NCBI GenBank assembly: GCA_964395095.1
Contig: CAYMZZ010000005.1
Coordinates: 186,001-250,000, forward strand
Direction: 5' to 3'
Length of the DNA: 64,000 nt
DNA from: CAYMZZ01 sp964395095
GTDB lineage: Bacteria > Bacteroidota > Bacteroidia > Chitinophagales > Chitinophagaceae
The notes under the pieces were generated by a model that saw only the letters and a list, made by a program, of their open reading frames with translations, searched no databases and had not been told where the DNA came from. This document shows positions 43,673 through 52,637 of the stretch, piece by piece. The first letter of the stretch is position 1. Every line of letters starts with the position of its first letter. A program made the translations under genes and the position numbers.

Positions 43673-44722
43673 TTATTGTTGCAGGGTGCGATTGATCACA
43701 TCGAGCAGACTATGGGGCGCTTTGGCATCGCCGGCAAGCTGCCAGATCATCACGCCAAAAGCTCCCTTATCGCGGGCAAATTCCACTTTGCGGCGGATAC
43801 TGGGTTTCCCATTATAAAAGAGCCAACCTCCTTCGGTCACCTGCAGCGAATCGCTATCCAGGTACTGTGGATACTGGAGGGCGATATTTTTGAATGCGAT
43901 ACTCGAAGGAAGGCCCGCCCCAAATCCGTACCCATAAAAGGGCAAACCCACACTCAGCTTTTCGGGTTTTATTCCCCGCTGCGTGGAGAAATAAGTAAAA
44001 TCGTCCACTGCCATGCTGTAGGGGGAATGTGGACCGGGTTGCTCGGGTCTCCAGGGGCCGGTTTTATCATAACTCATAATGTGCACCCGATCGTATTGCG
44101 CCAGCGTGCTATCGGCTATCTGATGGGCATTCCAACTGGCCAGTGCGGCCGTCATTTTTCGCCCGGCTTTTTTCATGGCGGCACCCAGGCCACTCACGAA
44201 GGGAGCATAGTTTTCGTTGATCAGTGCATTTTCCAGATCCACGTCCACGCCATCGAAGTCGTACTTGTCGGCAAAAGCAACGATGGATTCAATTAGTGCA
44301 TCGCGATGGGCGGCTGTGAGCAGAGCAGCCAGGTGGTCGGGTGGGGCGCCGCCACCTATGGAAAAGAAGACCTCCACGGAAGCCTGTTTGGCTTTTGCCA
44401 CCAGGGCTGTGTAGTCCGGGTCATCAGGAAACCGGCCATCCGGCTCGGGGTTCAAAAAAGCCAGGTTCAGGTCCGTTATGCCCTGCCAACCCAGGGTATC
44501 CATCGAGGCCAGCCAGGTTTTATCGTGGCTCATCAGGTAGGCTACCACCCGAACCTTCTCCTTTTCCTCCGGGGGAGTGACCTCCTTTTTCGAAGCACAA
44601 CCCGCGATGCCCAGCAGGAGAATTCCGGCAAGCATACCGGCTATCCCATACTTTGTTGCCCGAAACAATATTTGGAACGACATTTTTTGCATGTACCGTC
44701 TTTTGTTGAATAAATTTTTCAT
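43673..44722 (-). CDS. Glycoside hydrolase family 18 lipoprotein
   Basis: The protein has a lipoprotein signal (MLAGILLLGIAGC after a basic start) and a GH18 TIM barrel. The catalytic D-x-x-D-x-D-x-E motif is intact in FDGVDVDLENA. VEVFFSIGGGAPP precedes it and HIMSYDKTGPW and GVMIWQLAGDA follow. Family 18 covers chitinases and endo-N-acetylglucosaminidases; which is meant here cannot be told. In-frame ATGs at 44692 and 44683 would give a more usual signal length. Confidence 0.9.
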   Translation of the reverse strand: MKNLFNKRRYMQKMSFQILFRATKYGIAGMLAGILLLGIAGCASKKEVTPPEEKEKVRVVAYLMSHDKTWLASMDTLGWQGITDLNLAFLNPEPDGRFPDDPDYTALVAKAKQASVEVFFSIGGGAPPDHLAALLTAAHRDALIESIVAFADKYDFDGVDVDLENALINENYAPFVSGLGAAMKKAGRKMTAALASWNAHQIADSTLAQYDRVHIMSYDKTGPWRPEQPGPHSPYSMAVDDFTYFSTQRGIKPEKLSVGLPFYGYGFGAGLPSSIAFKNIALQYPQYLDSDSLQVTEGGWLFYNGKPSIRRKVEFARDKGAFGVMIWQLAGDAKAPHSLLDVINRTLQQ

Positions 44723-44746
44723 TGTGGAGCAGGAAAGTTAAACTGA

Positions 44747-44780
44747 TTTTGGATAATCGCTGGTTTTTGTCGTAAATTTT
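44747..44780 (+). promoter_or_regulatory. Possible promoter of the GNAT gene
   Basis: A -33 TTTTG (44747-44751), a 21-base spacer and a near-consensus -7 TAAATTTT (44773-44780) end 13 bases before the ATG. Confidence 0.45.
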
Positions 44781-44793
44781 ATCATCATTTCTT

Positions 44794-45357
44794 ATGGATC
44801 GGATTTCAAGGCTTAAGCAGCCCGAATTACTGACCAACCGACTTATCCTTCGCAGCCTCGAGCCTGCCGATGCACGCCTGATTTTCCTGTTAAGGTCCGA
44901 AACAGATGCCAGCCAATATGTGGATCGGCCGGTGATGTCGGGGATTGAAGATGGCCTGCGCTTTATTCGCCGTATCAGTATCAGCATCAGCGAAGGGGAT
45001 TGTTTGTACTGGGCGCTGGTGCCCAAAACGCAATCCGACCTGGTCGGCACCATTTGTCTTTGGAATTGGGAACCCCGATCAAGGCAGGCCGAAATAAGTT
45101 TTGAGCTATTGGAAGCCTGGCAGGGCCAGGGCTATATGCAGGAAGCCCTGCAGCGCGTCATGGAATATGCCTTTGATGAAATGGAATTGCAGCGGATCGA
45201 AGCCTGGGTGCATCCTCAGAATCAAAGGAGCATCAACCTGCTTTCACGCAATGGGTTTTTACCCGCCCCTTTGAGCATCCCTTCCCGTCAAATGAATAAC
45301 CAGGATCCCATTCGGATTTTTTGCGTTGAGAAAAAAAACAGGCTGCGCGCCGTATAA
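44794..45357 (+). CDS. GNAT N-acetyltransferase (RimJ/RimL-like)
   Basis: The 187-residue protein shows the ribosomal-protein acetyltransferase layout: LLTNRLILRSLEPADARLIF, an acceptor part with GTICLWNWEPRSRQAEISFE, the acetyl-CoA loop WQGQGYMQEALQRVMEYAFD, RIEAWVHPQNQRSINLLSRN, and GF. The substrate is unknown. It is divergent from the GH18 gene. Confidence 0.85.
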   Translation: MDRISRLKQPELLTNRLILRSLEPADARLIFLLRSETDASQYVDRPVMSGIEDGLRFIRRISISISEGDCLYWALVPKTQSDLVGTICLWNWEPRSRQAEISFELLEAWQGQGYMQEALQRVMEYAFDEMELQRIEAWVHPQNQRSINLLSRNGFLPAPLSIPSRQMNNQDPIRIFCVEKKNRLRAV

Positions 45358-45446
45358 GTCGGATCATCGAGTATGCGCATATATTCCGCTCATCTATTCC
45401 TCGCGCGGTTGCTCCCAATAAACGGGTATCAGAAGGCTTCAACACT

Positions 45447-45454
45447 TACATTTG
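45447..45454 (+). promoter_or_regulatory. Possible -7 element for the protease/CBM48 pair
   Basis: TACATTTG is an exact TAnnTTTG match, 25 bases before the TTG start of the aspartyl protease gene. Confidence 0.4.
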
Positions 45455-45479
45455 CCTATAAGTTAAGCCGGATACCATT

Positions 45480-46463
45480 TTGCCATATCGAATCCATCAT
45501 ATTTTCATCGTTGCGATCCTCCTGCTTTCGCCTGCCAGCCTGCTGGCGAAAATCCTGCCCGGCGACAGTAGCCGCCTGCCGCAGATTTCCGACCTGATTG
45601 ATCCGGTTGTTACCGCCGATTCGGCTGATTGCGTGCTTCCATTTACCAGGGTCGGCAACCTGATATTGCTCAAAGCCAGCATTGATTCTCTGGAAGGCAA
45701 TTTTGTGCTGGATACCGGGGCGCCACACCTCATTCTGAATATGACCTATTTTCGGGATTACCCTGAGGCGCCACCTGAAGGAGAGGAAGACGCAGGTGGG
45801 ATCACGGGTACGGCGGGGCGATCGGTGCCGGCGGCCATTTCCAACCTGCAACTGGGGCCTGTTCGTTATGCCAAAATTCGCGCCGACAGAATCAACCTGG
45901 GTCATATTGAAAACAGCCGGGGCGTCAGGATACTCGGCCTGCTGGGCGTACAGTTGTTCAAAAGGTTTGAGATGATCATCGACTACGAAAATTCAAGGAT
46001 TCATTTGCATCTGATCAGCCGTAAAGAAGCGTCTTCCTATCAAAGCGAGCTTTTGAAGGATCCTGCCAGCTATAATACCTTTCCCATTCAGTTGCTCGAA
46101 AACAAATTATTGACGAATGTGACGGTAGCAGGCAAAAAGTTAATTTTTGTGATTGATACGGGGGCTGAATCGAATGTGCTCGACAGCCGGCTACCTAACC
46201 GTATTCTGGAAAATGTGGCTATCACACGCCGGGTAATCCTAACCGGAAGCGGTAGTTCCAAAGTGGAGGCGCTTTATGGTGATGTGAATGAAATGAAGAT
46301 GGGTGAATTATCTATCACGAAATTGCCTGTGCTGATTACCAACCTGGAGAAACTCTGTTTTTCCTATGACCGATGTATAGACGGGATGCTCGGATTTGAT
46401 TTCCTGTCGATGCAGAAAATAGGGTTTAATTTTGTGCGAAATAAAATGTATATCTGGAAATGA
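45480..46463 (+). CDS. Secreted retropepsin-like aspartyl protease with two lobes
   Basis: The 327-residue protein has a signal peptide (IHHIFIVAILLLSPASLLA). Two retropepsin-like lobes follow, each with an Asp-Thr-Gly-Ala active-site motif: D78 in FVLDTGAPHLILN and D226 in FVIDTGAESNVLD. Each lobe is closed by a GLLGVQLF or GMLGFDFL segment. Single-lobe bacterial members are thought to dimerise; here both halves are in one chain. The start is TTG, since no ATG lies between the upstream stop and the signal peptide. The last 4 bases overlap the next gene (ATGA), suggesting coupling. Confidence 0.82.
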   Translation: MPYRIHHIFIVAILLLSPASLLAKILPGDSSRLPQISDLIDPVVTADSADCVLPFTRVGNLILLKASIDSLEGNFVLDTGAPHLILNMTYFRDYPEAPPEGEEDAGGITGTAGRSVPAAISNLQLGPVRYAKIRADRINLGHIENSRGVRILGLLGVQLFKRFEMIIDYENSRIHLHLISRKEASSYQSELLKDPASYNTFPIQLLENKLLTNVTVAGKKLIFVIDTGAESNVLDSRLPNRILENVAITRRVILTGSGSSKVEALYGDVNEMKMGELSITKLPVLITNLEKLCFSYDRCIDGMLGFDFLSMQKIGFNFVRNKMYIWK

Positions 46464-47914
46464 TGGCTTTGGCTGATAAAATATTCCCTGCATTCCGGCT
46501 CCTGCTACTGGGACTGGCTTGCTGTCTGGTATCGGCTCAGCTATCCGCACAGGAACCCGTTCGGAAATACACCGTGAAGGATGGACGAATGTTTATTGAG
46601 CTGAGCAAACATTTAGAAGAAGCTTCTCTCGACAGCTTTGTGAATCAGTTTGCCCTGGGCGAGCTGGCATTAAAGGAATTCATATTCCGCAATATGCGCG
46701 ACTCGCTGAATAAGCATGGCTGGAAGCTGGAAAAAAATACCAGCGACCTCTTTGTGATTAGCAAACCTCTTTTGGGATTTGACAGAATTCTGGATCCTGC
46801 GGAAAAGATTCTCTTTACCGAAAAACATCTCAAGAGCGGAGAGCTCCTGCCATCCCCAAGAATGATGCAACCTTTCGGCATCAACCAGTTCAGGCGAAAG
46901 GAGCCCTTCCTGGTAAGGGATTCGCTGGTCACCTTCTATTGGCGCAACAACAAAAATGCTTCGCGAGTAATGTTGAGTGGCAGCTTTAATCAATGGAGTA
47001 CCGAAGCGATGCCGATGCAAAAAACGGATAGTGGCTGGATCCTTACCGTGGCCCTTCCACCCGGCAAGCATTGGTATAAATTCATCGTAGATGGCAACTG
47101 GACGGTAGATACCGATAATACGCAGAAGGAAAATGATGGCCTGGGCAATATCAATTCCGTTTACTATAAAACAAACCATATCATCCGGCTCGATAGTTTT
47201 GCCAATGCACGCAAGGTGCTGGTGGCTGGCAGCTTCAATGGCTGGAATGAGCGCGAATTAGCCTTGCAGAAAACGGACAGGGGCTGGTCTTTGCCCATCT
47301 ACCTCGAAGAGGGGACCCACACCTATCGTTTTATTGTGGATGGCCGGTGGATGGCCGATCCATTCAATCCCGACAAATGGCCCAATGAGTTTGGCGAGTT
47401 TAACTCCGTGATCCGAGTGGGCGATCCTTATCTTTTCCGGCTCGAAGGTTACCAGGAGGCCAGTCAGGTTGTGCTCACAGGTTCCTTCAATGGGTGGAAC
47501 GCCCATGAATTGCGTCTGCAAAAATTGGCCGGCGGCTGGGAGATTGCATTCCCACTTCGTGCAGGTAATTATGAATACCAGTTTCTCGTTGATGGTAAAC
47601 GCATGGGCAGGGATGGAGGTAATGGTAACCTCGTATTTATCATCGAACCCAACTATACCTTCCACCTGCGCCGGTTTCCGGAAGCCAAATCGGTTTACCT
47701 CGCGGGCGATTTCAACGGCTGGTCGCCGAATGGTTATCCGATGGAAAAGCAGGGCGATGAATGGGTGCTAAAGGTTCACCTGAGCCCTGGCAAGCATGTA
47801 TATAAATTTGTCGTGGACGGCAAGTGGATCCTCGATCCGGATAATAAGCTCTGGGAACAAAATGAATTTGATACAGGGAATTCGGTGGTTTGGGTGGAGT
47901 TGGGGGAGAAGTAG
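46460..47914 (+). CDS. Secreted protein with four AMPK/CBM48-like glycogen-binding repeats
   Basis: The 484-residue protein has a signal peptide (LLLLGLACCLVSAQLSAQ) and an N-terminal domain of unknown type to about residue 150. Four tandem E-set repeats follow at about 156-238, 241-321, 325-395 and 399-480. Each repeat carries a GSFNGW or GDFNGW strand, a W at the following strand, a PGKHWYKFIVDG-type hairpin, and often D-x-D-N. This is the AMPK1/CBM48 starch- or glycogen-binding fold. No catalytic domain is present. It overlaps the protease gene by 4 bases, so the two probably work together in the periplasm or at the surface. Confidence 0.85.
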   Translation: MMALADKIFPAFRLLLLGLACCLVSAQLSAQEPVRKYTVKDGRMFIELSKHLEEASLDSFVNQFALGELALKEFIFRNMRDSLNKHGWKLEKNTSDLFVISKPLLGFDRILDPAEKILFTEKHLKSGELLPSPRMMQPFGINQFRRKEPFLVRDSLVTFYWRNNKNASRVMLSGSFNQWSTEAMPMQKTDSGWILTVALPPGKHWYKFIVDGNWTVDTDNTQKENDGLGNINSVYYKTNHIIRLDSFANARKVLVAGSFNGWNERELALQKTDRGWSLPIYLEEGTHTYRFIVDGRWMADPFNPDKWPNEFGEFNSVIRVGDPYLFRLEGYQEASQVVLTGSFNGWNAHELRLQKLAGGWEIAFPLRAGNYEYQFLVDGKRMGRDGGNGNLVFIIEPNYTFHLRRFPEAKSVYLAGDFNGWSPNGYPMEKQGDEWVLKVHLSPGKHVYKFVVDGKWILDPDNKLWEQNEFDTGNSVVWVELGEK

Positions 47915-48087
47915 CACGTAATACGTTTTACGTTGTACGTTATACGTTGGGTTTAGAGTTTAAAGTTTAAGGTACTTAGTAGGAGGTAATAAGCAGAAAT
48001 ACTATTGTCTTAAACCTTAAACCCTAAACTTACCGTAAAACATGCAACTTACAATGTAAAACGTACTACGTAAAACGTATTACGTAC
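47913..48087. repeat. Intergenic inverted repeat array (locus 13)
   Basis: The left part has ACGTAATACGTTTTACG then GGTTTAGAGTTTAAAG units. The right part has TAAACCTTAAACCCTAAAC, AACTTACAATG and ACGTACTACGTAAAACGTATTACG units. Three unit classes are nested in mirror order. Confidence 0.7.
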
Positions 48088-48121
48088 CACTTTTCCGACG
48101 ATTCCGCTTTGAAATCTTGAA

Positions 48122-48155
48122 TTTTGCCACTACTTTTCTGCATCCAATTACTTTG
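48122..48155 (+). promoter_or_regulatory. Possible promoter of the unknown lipoprotein gene
   Basis: TTTTG (48122-48126), a 22-base spacer and TACTTTG (48149-48155), a one-base-short form of the -7 element, end 14 bases before the ATG. Confidence 0.4.
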
Positions 48156-48169
48156 TAAAAACCAAGCGC

Positions 48170-49108
48170 ATGAAAACCCGGTACTATTTTACGCTGGCCA
48201 TTCTGGTCGGTTTGGTCATTCTGACCATGAGTTGTAATAAGAAAAGCAATACGGATGACGATAATGGCGGCGAAACAAAGCTGCAGTTGATGGCTCACCA
48301 GGGCGATCAGGCGCAGTTTTCGGCCGCGCAGGACCAGGTGGGGGAGGAGATCAATATACTGCTCGAAGCCGCAGCCTTTGCCGGTCGCCCGGGCGACCTG
48401 GGCGGTTTGCTTTGCAATGCAAGCATCGATATCGATTCCCTGAGCGAGCCGCGCAGCATTACCGTTACTTATTCAGGCTTGAACTGTGCAGGAACATTTA
48501 GCCGTACCGGGCAGGTAATACTTTCTGCCGCCAGCCATACCAACTGGGCCAATGCCAGCGCGGCCATTTCGGTCAGTTGCGATGACCTGCGCATAACACG
48601 CGTAGCGGATAACCGCTCCATTACCCTCAATGGTACCCAAACCTATACCAACGTGAGCGGTGGCCTGCTGATTGGCCTTCCCAACACAAATGGTATCGAG
48701 CACCGGGTAAGCAGCGAGGGTATGGAAGTTGCTTTCGACGACAATACCGTCAGAAGCTGGAAAGTGGCCCGTAAAAGATGGTTCACTTACCAGGGTGGTG
48801 TAGTGCTCGAATCAAGTGGCTATCATTCGGAAAATGGAATTTCCAATATCGCCGAATGGGGTACTACCCGTTTTGGCAACGCCTTTTATACCAGCAGCAT
48901 TTCGCCCGTAACCATCCGGCAGGATTGCGCCTTCCGGATTGTCTCCGGCGAAATCAGGCACCAGACCGACCTCTACCAGGCCAATGTGGTCTTTGGCCTT
49001 AACAGCAGCGGCAGCCCCAGCGCCTGTCCGGGTAATGGACAATATTATTACAGGTTAGACTGGCTGCTGGCCAATGGTGCGAATGGGTCTGCTTTAGTGC
49101 CTTATTAA
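48170..49108 (+). CDS. Lipoprotein of unknown function, 312 residues
   Basis: It has a lipoprotein signal (LAILVGLVILTMSC), a short acidic linker (NTDDDNGGET) and a beta-rich secreted domain with four spaced cysteines (GLLCNASIDID, GLNCAGTFSRTG, SVSCDDLRITR and IRQDCAFRIVSG). The family was not recognised. Proteins of this look are often outer-surface lipoproteins of Bacteroidota. Confidence 0.7.
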   Translation: MKTRYYFTLAILVGLVILTMSCNKKSNTDDDNGGETKLQLMAHQGDQAQFSAAQDQVGEEINILLEAAAFAGRPGDLGGLLCNASIDIDSLSEPRSITVTYSGLNCAGTFSRTGQVILSAASHTNWANASAAISVSCDDLRITRVADNRSITLNGTQTYTNVSGGLLIGLPNTNGIEHRVSSEGMEVAFDDNTVRSWKVARKRWFTYQGGVVLESSGYHSENGISNIAEWGTTRFGNAFYTSSISPVTIRQDCAFRIVSGEIRHQTDLYQANVVFGLNSSGSPSACPGNGQYYYRLDWLLANGANGSALVPY

Positions 49109-49151
49109 GCCTTTTGGCAGGTTTACCTGTATACAGTTTAGGGTTGTTTGC

Positions 49152-49159
49152 TACATTTG
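49152..49159 (+). promoter_or_regulatory. Possible -7 element for the aldose epimerase operon
   Basis: TACATTTG matches TAnnTTTG, 54 bases before the ATG at 49214. No clear -33 element is seen. Confidence 0.35.
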
Positions 49160-49213
49160 CTTTCTCCGTAAGGTGCAATCAGGCGAAATGCATGTTACGA
49201 AGAAAAACAGTAA

Positions 49214-50107
49214 ATGGTGAGCAAGAATCTTTCCATCGTTACCATCCGATCTGCAGAGCTGCAGGTACAGATTCATCCCCATGGGGCGGAACTCCAGTCT
49301 ATTATTGACACCAACCATCAGGTGGAGTATCTCTGGCAGGGCGATCCCCGGTATTGGGGTAAGCGGTCGCCCATTCTTTTTCCCATAGTGGGGACGCTTA
49401 AGAATCAAGTTTTCACGTATCAGGGCAATACTTATTCTTTAGGGCGGCATGGCTTTGCCCGCGAAATGGATTTTGCCCTGGAAAGCCAGTCCGGGGCCCG
49501 GGCCCTTTTTTTGCTCACCGATACCGAAGCCTCAAGGGCTATTTATCCGTTTGCCTTTCAGCTTGCCATTGAATATCGGTTGGAAGGGAAAAAACTTTTT
49601 GTGCAATACCGGGTGCATAATCCCGATGCCACCGAACCCTGTTATTTCTCCATTGGGGCACATCCGGCATTCAGGCTTCCCCTGCATGCGGGTGAGCATT
49701 ATGAAGATTATCATCTTGAATTTGAAAAGCCGGAAACCATCGGTCGCTGGCCGATAAATGCCATGGGACTTTTGGAAGCGGAACCGGTGGCATTCATGAA
49801 AGGAGAAAACAAGCTGGCCCTGCATCGGCAACTGTTTGCCAAAGATGCCATAGTGCTGAAAGGCCTGCAATCCCGGCACATGCGATTGGTGCATAAAGAA
49901 AGGGGCGCTGTCTTTCAATTTCATTATCCCGGATTCCCTTATATGGGACTTTGGTCGGTGCCCGGAGCCGATTTTCTTTGTATAGAGCCCTGGTGTGGTA
50001 TTGCCGACAGCATCAATGCCAGTGGTCGCCTGGAGGAGAAAGAAGGGGTGGTGGCGTTGAAGCCGGGCGAAAGTTTTGAGCGGGAATGGTGGGTGGAAAT
50101 TCTTTAA
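49214..50107 (+). CDS. Aldose 1-epimerase family protein
   Basis: The 297-residue protein has the galactose-mutarotase-like beta-sandwich: VQIHPHGAELQSIIDTNHQV, YLWQGDPRYWGKRSPILFPI, YSLGRHGFAREMDF with the first catalytic-type His, CYFSIGAHPAFRLPL with the second, and a C-terminal FLCIEPWCGIADS with the acidic base. The pattern is that of the YeaD/LacX-like sub-family, which acts on hexoses or hexose-phosphates. The MpaB-like gene begins 6 bases after it. Confidence 0.88.
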   Translation: MVSKNLSIVTIRSAELQVQIHPHGAELQSIIDTNHQVEYLWQGDPRYWGKRSPILFPIVGTLKNQVFTYQGNTYSLGRHGFAREMDFALESQSGARALFLLTDTEASRAIYPFAFQLAIEYRLEGKKLFVQYRVHNPDATEPCYFSIGAHPAFRLPLHAGEHYEDYHLEFEKPETIGRWPINAMGLLEAEPVAFMKGENKLALHRQLFAKDAIVLKGLQSRHMRLVHKERGAVFQFHYPGFPYMGLWSVPGADFLCIEPWCGIADSINASGRLEEKEGVVALKPGESFEREWWVEIL

Positions 50108-50113
50108 ATCGAA

Positions 50114-50887
50114 ATGGGAATGGAATCGCAGAATAGCCAGGAAAAGCAAGTTCCTTTCGCGGCCGAAGGATCCATGGTGCGATCGGTATGGAGCAAGCGC
50201 GACAGTACGCTCTTTGTATTTGCCGGCGCTGCCGCAGAGTTTGCTTTAAATAAGGCGGTGGACTGGCTTTATTTTACCGGAAAACTACCGGCCGATCCGC
50301 TGGGGCGGCTTTATTCCACCGTACAATATGCGCGCAGGATTGTATTTGCCAGCGAACAGGATGCTTTCAAAGCCATCGATACCATCAGCCATATCCACCA
50401 GGCCGTAGAGAACAAGCGAGGCAGCCGGATCCCCGACTGGGCTTATCGGGATGTTTTATTTATGTTGATTCATTATTCGATTCGCTCTTTTGAATTGCTC
50501 GAAAGAAAAATGTCGCCGGTGGAAAAGAATGAACTCTATCTTACCTTCCTGAAAATGGGCCGGCGAATGAATATCCCGGGTTTGCCGGATACTTATGAGG
50601 GATGGTTGAAGATCAGGGACCAGCATTTACGCGATAACTATGCTCGCAGCAGCTATACGGATGATCTCTTTGTGCAATACCGCAAGCACCTCGGTCTATT
50701 CCGCTACCGCCTGCTGCGCGAAGTACAGATACTTACCTGCCCACCCGAAATCCGCCGCCTCCTCGGGCTGAGAAAATTTTCCTGGGCCAGCCCGCTTCTA
50801 TTTTTCTACAAAAGAAGCCGCGGCACCGGCATCGATAAATGGGCGCAGCGGATGTTGTTGCCGGAGAAGTATAAGGATGAGTTTTAA
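50114..50887 (+). CDS. Oxygenase MpaB-like / DUF2236 family protein
   Basis: The 257-residue helical protein shows family segments: MVRSVWSKRDSTLFVFAGAA, DPLGRLYSTVQYARRIVFAS, IDTISHIHQAVENKRGSRIP and GRRMNIPGLPDTYEGW. DUF2236 includes fungal MpaB and rubber oxygenases, which are haem-dependent; the substrate here is unknown. It is 6 bases downstream of the epimerase gene. Its stop codon is in a repeat arm. Confidence 0.75.
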   Translation: MGMESQNSQEKQVPFAAEGSMVRSVWSKRDSTLFVFAGAAAEFALNKAVDWLYFTGKLPADPLGRLYSTVQYARRIVFASEQDAFKAIDTISHIHQAVENKRGSRIPDWAYRDVLFMLIHYSIRSFELLERKMSPVEKNELYLTFLKMGRRMNIPGLPDTYEGWLKIRDQHLRDNYARSSYTDDLFVQYRKHLGLFRYRLLREVQILTCPPEIRRLLGLRKFSWASPLLFFYKRSRGTGIDKWAQRMLLPEKYKDEF

Positions 50888-51054
50888 GTAGTAAGTGGTA
50901 AGTTGTAAGTAGTAAGTGGGGAGTGTTGGACTATTATCAATAAAAATCAGCGTATAATATTGTCGGGAGCTATCTCCTGTAGATTTTATACGCAGATTTT
51001 CATTTTCTTTCTTCCCATCCCTACTTACCACTTACAACTTACTACTCCCCCCCA
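50885..51054. repeat. Intergenic inverted repeat array (locus 14)
   Basis: Left AGTAGTAAGTGGTAAGTTGTAAG and right CTTACCACTTACAACTTACTACT are near-perfect complements around about 100 bases. The right arm encodes the last residues (SSKL) of the gap gene; the left arm holds the stop of the MpaB-like gene. Confidence 0.75.
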
Positions 51055-52027
51055 TGTACTTCAAAAAATCAATCATCCTGCTCGTAAACCCAAACTCATT
51101 ATCAAACCAGGCTATCAGTTTCACATGATTACCTACCACGGTGGTCATGGTGCCGTCGATCAGGCAGGAGTGGGTATTGCCCTTGATGTCGAGAGAAACA
51201 AGAGGTTCTTCTGTGTAGTCGATAATGCCCCTGAAGCCGTTTTTGGCAGATTTTTGGAATAGGGTATTGATTTGCGCGGCGGAAACTTCCTCTTTCAATA
51301 CCACGCTAAAATCGCCCATGGCCCCATTGGCCACCGGTACCCGGGTGGAAACGGCACTGATTTTTCCCTGCAGTCCCGGCATTAATCGTTCCAGCGACTG
51401 ATGCAGATCGATTTCCACTGGTATGATGGATTCCGCAGCCGCTCTGCCCCGCCGAAAATGAGTATGCGGCGCATCTACCAGTTCCTGGCGCGAAGTATAG
51501 GAATGCAGCATATTGATCTGTGCAGACTGTATACCGATAGATTGCAGGATATAGAGAACATGAACCGAGCAATTGGTCATGCAGCCGCCCGGAGAAATGA
51601 TACTGATTTCATCATTCAGGCTGGAATGGTTGAATCCATAGATCAGAAGCGGAATATCGGTGGACCCGGTGGTGGAAAGCAAGACCCTTCCCGCGCCCGC
51701 CAGCAAATGTTCTTCGGCGAGAATCTTTTTGCTAAAACTGCCTGAGCATTCCAACACCACATCCACACCCAGCTCTCGCCAGGGTAACTGGGCCGGGTGG
51801 CCCGTTTGAAATACGGCGATCTTTTTGTCGCCATAATGAATGTTATTTTCAACCTTCTTCAGTTCTCCGGGAAAAGTGCCATACACCGAATCGAACCGAA
51901 TCAGGTAAAACAGGTTATCTGAAGGCATGATATCATTGATGGCCACCAGCTCAATATCCGGATCATTGACCAACCTGCGGAAAAGCAGGCGGCCAATCCG
52001 GCCCATTCCATTAATCGCTACGCGCAT
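51032..52027 (-). CDS. gap: Glyceraldehyde-3-phosphate dehydrogenase family protein
   Basis: The enzyme oxidises and phosphorylates glyceraldehyde 3-phosphate with NAD(P)+ in glycolysis. The 331-residue chain has the Rossmann start MRVAINGMGRIGRLLFRRL, FDSVYGTFPGEL, the active-site Cys149 in SPGGCMTNCSVH, His175 in MLHSYTSRQEL, and FRRGRAAAESIIP. The usual SCTTN is GGCMTN and YDSxxG is FDSVYG, so it is a divergent paralogue; an erythrose-4-phosphate or other aldehyde preference cannot be excluded. ATG at 52027 fits the domain start. Confidence 0.85.
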   Translation of the reverse strand: MRVAINGMGRIGRLLFRRLVNDPDIELVAINDIMPSDNLFYLIRFDSVYGTFPGELKKVENNIHYGDKKIAVFQTGHPAQLPWRELGVDVVLECSGSFSKKILAEEHLLAGAGRVLLSTTGSTDIPLLIYGFNHSSLNDEISIISPGGCMTNCSVHVLYILQSIGIQSAQINMLHSYTSRQELVDAPHTHFRRGRAAAESIIPVEIDLHQSLERLMPGLQGKISAVSTRVPVANGAMGDFSVVLKEEVSAAQINTLFQKSAKNGFRGIIDYTEEPLVSLDIKGNTHSCLIDGTMTTVVGNHVKLIAWFDNEFGFTSRMIDFLKYMGGSSKL

Positions 52028-52160
52028 AAGTTTGGTTTTGCCCCGCAAATATCCGCTTTTTATTGCTTTTTTCGGGGTAACCAAATCTGGTGATTGTGCT
52101 GCATGGATTATTTTAGCAAATCATCCGCTATCACTTCTTTAAAAAACTTCCCAGTAACCC

Positions 52161-52637
52161 ATGCGATCTGCCAGCATACAGGAAATTAAACAGGAACTGC
52201 AGCAACGAAAACCTGCTGAGTTGGTCAACACCTGCCTTCGCCTTGCCCGCTTTAAAAAAGAAAACAAGGAACTGTTGACCTATTTGCTCTTCGAGTCATC
52301 GGATGAGTCGGCCTATATCCGTGAAATTAAAGATGAAATGGACCTGCTTTTTGAAGAAATTAATCGCGCGCATTTTTATTTCATCAAGAAAAGTTTGAGG
52401 AAAATCCTGCGGGTTGTAGCCAAACACGTGCGTTATATGGGCAGCCGGCAGGCTGAAACGGAACTACTGCTGCATTTCGGCCAGCGATTTCTGCAAATGG
52501 ATATTCCCTTCCAGCAAAGCCCTGTACTGGTGAATCTGTACGAGGGCGTACTGAAAAAGCTAAAAGCGGCTATTGCCACGCTGCACGAAGACCTGCAACA
52601 TGACTATAGCCGCCAATTGAAAGAAATTACACTATAG
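52161..52637 (+). CDS. Conserved-looking helical protein of unknown function, 158 residues
   Basis: Not recognised. It is fully helical, without signal or membrane segment (ELVNTCLRLARFKKENKELL, KSLRKILRVVAKHVRYMGSR, ETELLLHFGQRFLQMDIPFQ). Its end overlaps the convergent terC gene by 6 bases. It is probably a cytosolic protein with HEAT-like or four-helix character. Confidence 0.65.
   Translation: MRSASIQEIKQELQQRKPAELVNTCLRLARFKKENKELLTYLLFESSDESAYIREIKDEMDLLFEEINRAHFYFIKKSLRKILRVVAKHVRYMGSRQAETELLLHFGQRFLQMDIPFQQSPVLVNLYEGVLKKLKAAIATLHEDLQHDYSRQLKEITL

Noticed and set aside
43358..44296. Long plus-strand open frame opposite the LLM oxidoreductase and GH18 genes
   Set aside because: It crosses two well-supported minus-strand genes and shows no recognisable protein features.
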